7,894 bases of DNA from assembly GCA_964417785.1 (NCBI GenBank), contig CAYQJO010000199.1:1-7894 (forward strand), in the 5' to 3' direction. Below are positions 1 to 5,541 of this stretch, in pieces (positions within the stretch are counted from its first letter, which is position 1; each line of letters starts with the position of its first letter). The position numbers and the translations under genes are program-made. Below the pieces are notes generated by a model. The model saw only the letters and a program-made list of their open reading frames with translations, was not told where the DNA came from and searched no databases. Origin of the DNA: DAOTUL01 sp034437435 (GTDB taxonomy: Bacteria; Chloroflexota; Anaerolineae; Aggregatilineales; Phototrophicaceae).

Positions 1-44
1 TTCAGACTTTACATACCTTGCAGCCTGTTCGCTTGGCTGCGTAA

Positions 45-77
45 CGTCAGTTACGGGCAATTTCGGTTATACTGACG
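45..77 (+). promoter_or_regulatory. candidate bioY promoter with overlapping dyad
   Basis: A TATACT hexamer at 68-73 is a good -10 candidate, but no convincing -35 lies 16-18 bp upstream. The same stretch holds a 7-bp inverted repeat, CGTCAGT (45-51) and ACTGACG (71-77), whose right arm overlaps the -10. A second small palindrome, GTAAC-GTCA-GTTAC, lies at 41-54. A weak -35 plus a dyad over the -10 would suit a regulated promoter. Neither arm resembles the classical BirA box (TTGTAAAC-type half-sites), so no regulator is assigned. Promoter identity rests on the -10 and on position alone. Confidence 0.4.
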
Positions 78-105
78 GGCAATTCTGTGAAGAAAGGAAT
101 TGCCC
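55..105 (+). promoter_or_regulatory. triple GGGCAATT octamer with 9-bp dyad before bioY
   Basis: The octamer GGGCAATT occurs at 55-62 and 77-84 on the + strand and again, inverted, at 98-105. Start-to-start spacings are 22 and 21 bp, about two helical turns. The first two copies are part of a 10-bp direct repeat, ACGGGCAATT. Copies two and three form a perfect 9-bp inverted repeat (77-85 with 97-105) around an 11-nt loop. That loop holds most of the purine-rich ribosome binding site, and the stem ends on the base before the ATG. It may be a DNA operator with three half-sites, or an RNA hairpin that controls ribosome access. If transcription starts near 80, the RNA would hold only part of the left arm, which favours the operator reading. 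Confidence 0.5.
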
Positions 106-660
106 ATGCTACGAACACTTCCCCAAACACGACAGTATGATCTGCTGTGGCGTCTGGCTGCCATCGGCACTTTCACCGCGCTAACCGCACTGGCGGCCCG
201 TGCGACGGTGGAGATTGGCCCAGTGCCGCTCACCTTGCAGACGCTGGCAGTATTTCTATCCGGGATGATTCTGGGTGCGCGTGATGGTGCGCTGGCTCAA
301 TTGGCCTACGTGCTGTTGATTGCCGGCGGAATGCCCTTCGATGCACGCGGACTGGGACCCGCTGTATTTGCCGGTCCTACCTGGGGCTATCTGATCGGCT
401 TTATCCCATGTGCCTATGTGGCCGGTTTCATCGTTGAACGCGCTGGCGAACGCATGTGGCAGCGGGTGCTGGCCGGGCTGGCCGGTTCGGTTTTTGTCTT
501 CGCCCTGGGATTCGTCGTGCTGAAGTTCAGCACCGGCATGACGTGGGACGCCGCATTCATCAACGGTGTGGTTGAATTCCAGGCGGAAAATCTGGCAAAA
601 GCCATGCTGGCTGCCGGTATAGCCGAAAGTGTCCGCACTTTGCTGCTACGCCTGAGCTGA
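106..660 (+). CDS. bioY: BioY-family biotin transporter S-component
   Basis: This is the substrate-binding membrane component of an energy-coupling-factor biotin importer. The 184-residue product has the usual BioY length and about six hydrophobic segments. It carries the N-terminal BioY signature around residues 40-58 (PLTLQTLAVFLSG followed by a Gly-Ala-Arg turn) and the GPTWGYLIGF block at 90-99. The ATG at 106 is chosen because AAAGGA (93-98) sits seven bases upstream. An in-frame TTG at 100 overlaps the ribosome site and is unlikely. The C-terminal motif, usually Pro-Gly-Asp followed by a Lys, reads Ala-Glu-Asn at 160-162 with Lys165 kept, so a residue I recall as contacting biotin is changed. 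No EcfA/BioM or EcfT/BioN gene is in the window. The protein may use a shared ECF module encoded elsewhere or act alone. Confidence 0.92.
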   Translation: MLRTLPQTRQYDLLWRLAAIGTFTALTALAARATVEIGPVPLTLQTLAVFLSGMILGARDGALAQLAYVLLIAGGMPFDARGLGPAVFAGPTWGYLIGFIPCAYVAGFIVERAGERMWQRVLAGLAGSVFVFALGFVVLKFSTGMTWDAAFINGVVEFQAENLAKAMLAAGIAESVRTLLLRLS

Positions 661-666
661 TTTTCT

Positions 667-689
667 ACGGGGCGATTCCTTCGCCCCGT
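667..689 (+). terminator. intrinsic terminator after bioY
   Basis: A perfect 9-bp GC-rich stem (ACGGGGCGA at 667-675 with TCGCCCCGT at 681-689) closes a 5-nt loop six bases after the bioY stop codon. The following tract is only moderately T-rich, so termination may be less than complete. It isolates bioY from the next gene. Confidence 0.8.
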
Positions 690-731
690 TACATTTCCCT
701 TAAGACCCAAAACCAAATTCGGGAAAAATTA

Positions 732-760
732 ATTCTTCTGCACGCTTTTAGGTGTATACT
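732..760 (+). promoter_or_regulatory. candidate promoter of the DUF4258-like gene
   Basis: TATACT at 755-760, followed by TG, is a plausible -10 and resembles the one before bioY (both read TATACTG). The -35 region (about 732-738, T/C-rich) is poor. This would give a leader of roughly 55-60 nt before the ATG at 825. The leader has a weak 6-bp inverted repeat (777-782 with 792-797) and no recognisable riboswitch. Nothing else was found between the terminator and the gene. Confidence 0.35.
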
Positions 761-824
761 GTGAAAAATCGTTCAATCTTCCGAATAAGGGGGAAGAAAA
801 TTAAGACTTTGAGGGGAACATATC

Positions 825-1166
825 ATGACATCCTATCAAATTACCGAGCATTTCAGTTATCGCGCAGACCAGCGCAATTTTTCCGACGATCAGATTGACT
901 TCATTGTCGAGTATGGCAGAAAAGAACATCGTGCCGGGGTCATCTTCTGCCAGATGCTGGACAAATGTATCCCTACCGATTTACCCGGCAACCATCCCTA
1001 TCGCAAGCTGAACGGCGTCACTGTGGTATTGTGCGCCTGCGGCCAACTGGTCATCACCGCTTACCGCAATCCCAGAGCGTTTAAACGCGACCGCCGCAAA
1101 CCCAAATACCGCAAGGATGGCAACATCGGCCACTGCACCCGCTGCCACCAGTGCGCCACGCATTAA
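825..1166 (+). CDS. DUF4258-like small protein with C-terminal Cys cluster
   Basis: The product is a 113-residue soluble protein of unknown function. The N-terminal His-x3-Arg-x3-Arg pattern (His9, Arg13, Arg17), the 'FSDDQIDFIVEYG' helix (19-31) and the strand pair ending in 'LVITAYRNP' (75-83) match the layout of DUF4258, a small alpha/beta family with toxin-like (RelE/HicA-type) speculation but no settled role. The tail after residue 84 is strongly basic and ends in Cys104, Cys107, His108 and Cys110, a possible metal or nucleic-acid binding extension. Cysteines at 42, 48, 70 and 72 add to the total. AGGGG at 812-816 is a well-placed ribosome site, eight bases before the ATG. It appears monocistronic and no antitoxin-like partner is beside it. 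Its stop overlaps the convergent tag stop in a TTAA. The family call is from pattern memory and should be confirmed by profile search. Confidence 0.75.
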   Translation: MTSYQITEHFSYRADQRNFSDDQIDFIVEYGRKEHRAGVIFCQMLDKCIPTDLPGNHPYRKLNGVTVVLCACGQLVITAYRNPRAFKRDRRKPKYRKDGNIGHCTRCHQCATH

Positions 1167-1717
1167 TGGCGGAAACAGTAGACCAGGTGGTCATTGACCA
1201 GCCCACAGGACTGCATATAAGCATAGCAAATCGTTGGACCGACGAAATTGAAACCGCGTGCTTTGAGGTCTTTGCTGATCGCCTGTGATACATGAGTCTC
1301 CGCCGGTACATCGTCCATGCGCTCCCAGCGATTGATGACGGGTTCGCCATCGACAAAATCCCAGATATAGCGATCAAAACTGCCGAACTCAGCCTGCACC
1401 TTGAGGAACGCCTGGGCATTGGTCACGGCAGAACGAACTTTGAGCCGGTTACGCACAATCCCTGGATTTTGCAGCAGCGCCTCGATTTTCTTCTCATCGT
1501 AAGCAGCCACCTTCACCGGGTCGAAATGGTCGAACGCTTCCTGATATGCTTCGCGCTTGCGCAAAATGGTGATCCAACTCAGACCGGCCTGCGCCCCTTC
1601 GAGCACCAGCATCTCAAAGAGCATCCGATCATCGTGGACCGGCACACCCCACTGCTCATCGTGGTACTCGATATACAGCGGATCGTCACCGGCCCAATCA
1701 CAACGTCTCGTCGTCAT
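1163..1717 (-). CDS. tag: DNA-3-methyladenine glycosylase I
   Basis: This base-excision repair enzyme of the HhH superfamily removes N3-methyladenine from alkylated DNA. The 184-residue product matches the E. coli Tag length (about 187) and is collinear with it. The start block holds Cys6, 'DPLYIEYHDEQWGVP' (12-26) with His19, and the 'LEGAQAGLSWITIL' helix (39-52) with the catalytic-position Glu40. The C-terminus has 'GPTICYAYMQSCGLVNDH' with His177 and Cys181. Cys6, His19, His177 and Cys181 correspond to the four zinc ligands of E. coli Tag, so the enzyme looks complete. The ATG at 1715-1717 is chosen because homologues begin just before the Cys; the frame stays open upstream only because it runs into the CAP gene in another frame. 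The start lies four bases after the CAP-gene stop with little ribosome site of its own, suggesting translational coupling. The stop overlaps that of the gene at 825. Confidence 0.95.
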   Translation of the reverse strand: MTTRRCDWAGDDPLYIEYHDEQWGVPVHDDRMLFEMLVLEGAQAGLSWITILRKREAYQEAFDHFDPVKVAAYDEKKIEALLQNPGIVRNRLKVRSAVTNAQAFLKVQAEFGSFDRYIWDFVDGEPVINRWERMDDVPAETHVSQAISKDLKARGFNFVGPTICYAYMQSCGLVNDHLVYCFRH

Positions 1718-1721
1718 ACTT

Positions 1722-3361
1722 TTATGGTACAACAATGTAATCCCATCCATCATTGTATGTTGGACTCCAGGGACCTTCACCCGCCGCGTTGATCCCCTGC
1801 ACCCACCATTCATAGGCTCCGGCAGATGGCACCGTCACGGTCAATGAGCAAGTTGACGTATCGCAGGTCAACCCGCCGCTGCCAGGGGCCAGTATCGCAT
1901 GATCCAGATGGCCGCCGCCCTGTACCCAGTAGTGATACTGCGTCGCATCGGGCAGTTTGCTCCAGATCAGTGTGTGAGTCAGACCAACCGTTGCACCCTC
2001 TTGTGGCGTAATCGCTGCCGCCAGCGTATTGCCTCTCACATTGAATGGCCGACCAGTCGTCGGCGACGGACTCCAGGGTCCCTGGCCCGCCGCGTTGATC
2101 GCCTGCACCCACCATTGATAGGTCGCGCTGGTGTCCGGCAGCGTCCGCGTCAGGCTGCATGTCCCGCCCGAACACGTCAATCCCGACTGACCCGGCGACA
2201 GGATCGCATGGTCCAGGTGACCATTACCCTGTATCCAGTAATGATACTGCGTTGCCGTCGGATCATGGTACCAGCGAAACTCCACCGTCCGGCTGTTGAA
2301 TGTCAGCCCCGGTGATGGCGACAGCAGCGTCACTGCTCCCGGCGGCACCATCACATTGAAGAATCGACCAGTCGTCGGCGACGGACTCCAGGGTCCCTGG
2401 CCCGCCGCGTTGATTGCCTGCACCCACCATTCATAGGTCGTGCTGGTGTCCGGCAGCGTCCGCGTCAGGCTGCATATCCCGCCCGAACACGTCAATCCCG
2501 ACTGACCCGGCGACAGGATCGCATGGTCCAGNNNNNNNNNNNNNNNNNNNNNNNNNNNNNNNNNNNNNNNNNNNNNNNNNNNNNNNNNNNNNNNNNNNNN
2601 NNNNNNNNNNNNNNNNNNNNNNNNNNNNNNNTCCCGCCCGAACACGTCAATCCCGACTGACCCGGCGACAGGATCGCATGGTCCAGGTGACCATTACCCT
2701 GTATCCAGTAATGATACTGTGTCGCCGACGGATCATGATACCAGCGGAATTCCACCGTGCGGCTGTTGAACGTCAGTCCCGGCGACGGCGACAGCAGCGT
2801 CAGCGTCGATGGGATGGTGTACCGGGGTGAAGCGAGGTCCATAGTGTAATAGAAACGACCGTTGCTCGGATCACAGGCGAACGCCAGCGCCATATGCACG
2901 TAAGCGCCGTTCATCATGTTGGTTCTATGCGGAGCGGAGTTCCACCATTGACTGAACACACCATTGGGGTCTGGATCGAAGCGATAGAGGATGTTTTCGG
3001 CTGCGGTCGTCCACTCATAGCCTTCACGGGTGATGCGCTCCCAGAATTTTGAGCCATCTGAGCCGACATGTGGGTTGGCAGCCGGCCAGCCGTGTGCTTT
3101 CATGTCGTCCGAATACCACTGGGCCGCATTGTACAGCCGGTTGATTTCCAGTTGCAGCGGGGCCACCCCCGCATTGGCACGTTGGGCGTTGACCAGATTC
3201 ATCACCTCCATCGCATGTTGAACCCGGAAGGTCGGGTTATCCTCCTGGGCTGGTGGATTGCATATAGCGGTAGGTGCGGCGGTATCGCCTCTGTCCTGCG
3301 CCACAAGCGGCACTACGGCCAGAACGATGATAAGCACTACAAGAATAAGCCGATAACGCAT
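1722..3361 (-). CDS. secreted CAP/SCP-domain protein with three FN3-like repeats (scaffold gap inside)
   Basis: This is a predicted exported protein. An N-terminal signal peptide (residues 1-21, cleavage near Val-Ala-Gln) precedes a CAP/SCP/PR1 domain (about 45-180) and three Ig/FN3-like repeats of about 105 residues (about 185-285, 286-390, 391-494). CAP landmarks visible are 'VNAQRANAGVAPL', His98 before Gly-Ser-Asp-Gly, 'AENI' with Glu122, and 'WWNSAPHR' with His145. Bacterial CAP proteins are extracellular, with roles in adhesion, lipid binding or wall association; none is proven here. Each repeat has a closely spaced Cys pair (240/245, 345/350, 448/453) and the first two end in 'GPWSPSP'. 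The ATG at 3359-3361 has GGGG eight bases upstream. A 100-N gap puts the two sides in different frames. Merging the 55-bp sequence shared by both gap edges gives one frame of 494 codons plus stop, and residue numbers here use that merged form. The gene lies directly upstream of tag. Confidence 0.85.
1725..2815 (-). repeat. tandem FN3-like coding repeats, 315-bp unit
   Basis: Bases 2051-2216 and 2366-2531 are offset by exactly 315 bp (105 codons) and differ at four positions by eye. The second part of the unit (2162 onward against 2632 onward) is also close, with roughly ten differences. The third unit at the 3' end of the gene (about 1725-2050) is diverged at the DNA level but keeps the same protein pattern. 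The two upstream units therefore look like a recent in-frame duplication, while the C-terminal one is older. The array can expand or contract by whole units without breaking the frame. Confidence 0.85.
2532..2631. other. assembly gap (100 N) with identical 55-bp flanks
   Basis: Exactly 100 N, a conventional placeholder for unknown distance. The 55 bases before it (2477-2531) and the 55 after it (2632-2686) are identical. Overlap of contig ends by a fixed length is typical of de Bruijn graph assembly at k=55. Joining by that overlap leaves no missing sequence and restores the CAP-protein frame; one or more whole 315-bp units could also be missing. Confidence 0.9.
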
Positions 3362-3473
3362 AATATAGTCCCCGTACTATATGAATATCCAACTCATTTT
3401 CACTCCCATCATGTTACTCTTCCATTGTATCCGCTATTATTCTCTGGGAGTGTAAAAAATCATTCACACATTC
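3362..3473. promoter_or_regulatory. divergent promoter region between CAP gene and channel gene
   Basis: This 112-bp AT-rich spacer must hold promoters for both directions. Candidate -10 boxes are TACAAT on the minus strand (bases 3424-3429) and TATTAT on the plus strand (3435-3440), neither with a good -35. Both lie between the arms of a 7-bp inverted repeat, CACTCCC (3401-3407) and GGGAGTG (3446-3452), each arm flanked by a T/A run. A shared regulator binding both arms is possible. The CAP side has a clear ribosome site at 3370-3373, but the plus side has none near its ATG. Confidence 0.4.
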
Positions 3474-5492
3474 ATGACAAGACTCACATCACTTGGTCTC
3501 GGTGTCCTGGTCCTGCTGACGATTTTCCTCACCTACCGCTACCTGGACCGGCGAGACCAGATTGAAGACAGCGCATTTGCCAGCGCCCGCAATCAGGCAC
3601 AGGCGTCTGCCGCGAGTATTAACGAGGCCTTCAGCAGCATCAAGATCATCGCGGATACCATCGCCGACGACCTGACCGCTGGTGATCTGGCCTATACTGA
3701 CATCGAAGCGCGTATGCGACACGAGATGCGCCAGCGGCCTGATATTGACGGTCTCGCCATCACATTCGCGCCGTTTGTATTCGATGAAGACCTGCGCCTG
3801 TTTCAGATGTATCTGTATCAGGATGGCGAAGGCGGCTTCGATCTGCTGACGGGCGCAACCTATGATTACACCCAACCCCAGGGAGACGATCCCGACGCCC
3901 CCAACACTGATTGGTATCTCGGCCCGATGGCGAACGGTCCGACCTGGAACGAACCGTTTTTCGCACGCGGCGCACAGAAAATCCTGATCGAGTACGGCAT
4001 CCCATTCTTCCGTGATGGTGTGGAAGCTGGCGTCGTGACCATCGATTACTCACTGGCAACTACTCGCGATCTAATCGCCGACCTGGATTTAGGTGCGACC
4101 GGCTACGGCTTCCTGCTCTCAGCAGAAGGCACCTATCTGGCCCATCCTGTGACCGAGCGTGTGGCTCGCACCACCATCTTCGACATCGCCAGCACCAGCG
4201 AAAACGGCAATCTTGAAGCCATCGGTGAACGGGCTTTGCAGGGCGAGACCTTCTCCACCACCATTCAGGATGAGATTACCGGCGCGACTTCCTGGGTGTT
4301 CATCGAACCGGTCACCACTACCGGATGGTCACTGGGCATTGTCCTGAGCAAGCGCGAATTCATGCCGGGCGACGCCACCACCGTGCGCGAACAGATCGCC
4401 ATCGCGCTATCGGGTGCAGCCGCCATCGTTATCCTGGTCGGATTGGTCACACGCGGTGTGTGGATGGTATCCAATGTGTTTTCGCTGCTGGCGGTGGCGC
4501 TCATTGTGTTGATCTGGTTTCTGGCCGCCGACGATCAGAACGCGGATCGCGTGACCATCACGGATCACACGGCTCTTGATCGCTACCTGGAACAACGAGG
4601 TGACGATCTGATACGTCTGCCCACCGGCATTTATATCCAGGCGCTACAATTCCCCGATCCGGTCTCATTACGTGTCAACGGCTACATCTGGCAGCGCGTC
4701 GACGATGCGGTTGAACCGGGATTCATGCTGCCGCAGCGCATCGGTGAAGAGGCGACCCTGGAAGAGGTCTACCATCAGGATGATGTGGTAATCTGGTATT
4801 TCGGCATGACGCTGGCACAGAACTACGACACTCTGCGCTATCCATTCGATACCCGCAGCATCGACATCCGCATTTCACCGGCGGAACTGGATGGCAGCGT
4901 GATCCTGGTTCCCGATCTGGACGGTTATCCGCTCATTCAACCTGACTTACGACCGGGTGTGGACAATGACATCTACATCAACAACTGGACCGTCAAAAGC
5001 AGTGTCTACAACTATCAGTCTGTCAGCTTCAACAGCACCTTCGGTCTGGAACGACACTCTGGCACCATGCCCGAACTCTACTTCAGCCTGTATACTGAGC
5101 GGCGCTTCGTGGGACCGTTCATCGCCTATCTGCTGCCGGGGATGGTGGTTGCCTTCATGATGTTCGCCTTCCTGCTCAGTGATCGGAAGGCTGGCGACAA
5201 AGAGGAGATCGTCACCACTCTGAATTATGTGGCTGCATTGTTTTTCGTGGTCGCCATTGCCCACGCATCGCTGCGTGACGGTATCGCTGCTGAAGGACTG
5301 ACTTATCTGGAATCAGTGTATATTATGCTGTATATCGCCATCGTCGGTGTGGCGCTGAACGTCTTCTTGATTGCCAAACGTCCAGACCTGGCGTTGATTC
5401 GCTACCGCAACAACATCATCATCAAACTGCTCTACTGGCCGGCAGTCATGGGGGTACTGCTGGCGATTACACTGATGGTCTTTGTGGTCTAG
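3474..5492 (+). CDS. double-Cache sensor fused to a pentameric ligand-gated ion channel (Pro-loop type)
   Basis: This 672-residue inner-membrane protein appears to couple an extracytoplasmic Cache sensor to an ion channel. Residues 5-22 form a membrane anchor. A dCache-type domain spans about 30-300, with Asp146-Trp147-Tyr148, 'GVVTIDYSL' (186-194) and 'GYGFLLSAEGTYLAHP' (210-225). Helices at 307-327 and 330-351 return the chain outside. Residues 375-545 resemble the beta-sandwich ligand domain of pentameric ligand-gated channels: 'GIYIQAL' strand (385-391), the Pro-loop YPFD (456-459), Trp505, and Glu-Arg-Arg (542-544) leading into M1. M1 is 545-568 with the conserved Pro555, M2 579-598 preceded by Glu577-Glu578, M3 613-635 and M4 650-671. 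The protein contains no cysteine, so it is a Pro-loop rather than Cys-loop receptor. Acidic residues before M2 would suit cation selectivity, but this is not proof. The only ATG near the N-terminal helix is at 3474 and it lacks a good ribosome site. The antiporter gene follows after 49 bp. Confidence 0.8.
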   Translation: MTRLTSLGLGVLVLLTIFLTYRYLDRRDQIEDSAFASARNQAQASAASINEAFSSIKIIADTIADDLTAGDLAYTDIEARMRHEMRQRPDIDGLAITFAPFVFDEDLRLFQMYLYQDGEGGFDLLTGATYDYTQPQGDDPDAPNTDWYLGPMANGPTWNEPFFARGAQKILIEYGIPFFRDGVEAGVVTIDYSLATTRDLIADLDLGATGYGFLLSAEGTYLAHPVTERVARTTIFDIASTSENGNLEAIGERALQGETFSTTIQDEITGATSWVFIEPVTTTGWSLGIVLSKREFMPGDATTVREQIAIALSGAAAIVILVGLVTRGVWMVSNVFSLLAVALIVLIWFLAADDQNADRVTITDHTALDRYLEQRGDDLIRLPTGIYIQALQFPDPVSLRVNGYIWQRVDDAVEPGFMLPQRIGEEATLEEVYHQDDVVIWYFGMTLAQNYDTLRYPFDTRSIDIRISPAELDGSVILVPDLDGYPLIQPDLRPGVDNDIYINNWTVKSSVYNYQSVSFNSTFGLERHSGTMPELYFSLYTERRFVGPFIAYLLPGMVVAFMMFAFLLSDRKAGDKEEIVTTLNYVAALFFVVAIAHASLRDGIAAEGLTYLESVYIMLYIAIVGVALNVFLIAKRPDLALIRYRNNIIIKLLYWPAVMGVLLAITLMVFVV

Positions 5493-5541
5493 TTGCACAG
5501 TCCACCGTCCTCTGCCAGAATGGTCACAAATTGGAGAAACC

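Noticed and set aside
100..105. TTG at 100 as bioY start
   Set aside because: It overlaps the ribosome site; the ATG at 106 has the proper spacing.
777..797. Hairpin in the leader of the DUF4258-like gene as a riboswitch or attenuator
   Set aside because: Only a 6-bp stem with a 9-nt loop, no conserved riboswitch core seen, and no alternative pairing found.
825..1166. DUF4258-like gene as half of a toxin-antitoxin pair
   Set aside because: No small partner gene lies upstream or downstream on the same strand; the neighbours are bioY behind a terminator and the convergent tag.
1292..1792. Plus-strand open frame of 166 codons opposite tag
   Set aside because: tag on the minus strand has all family residues including the catalytic Glu and zinc ligands; the opposite frame has no family signal.
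1718..1813. N-terminal extension of Tag to an upstream ATG at 1813
   Set aside because: The extra 32 residues lie inside the CAP gene in another frame and Tag homologues begin just before the zinc-ligand Cys.
2531..2632. Frame change across the gap as a true frameshift or broken gene
   Set aside because: The 100 N is a placeholder and the 55-bp shared edge restores the frame when merged.
3450..3455. In-frame GTG at 3450 as start of the channel gene
   Set aside because: It is followed directly by a TAA stop codon.
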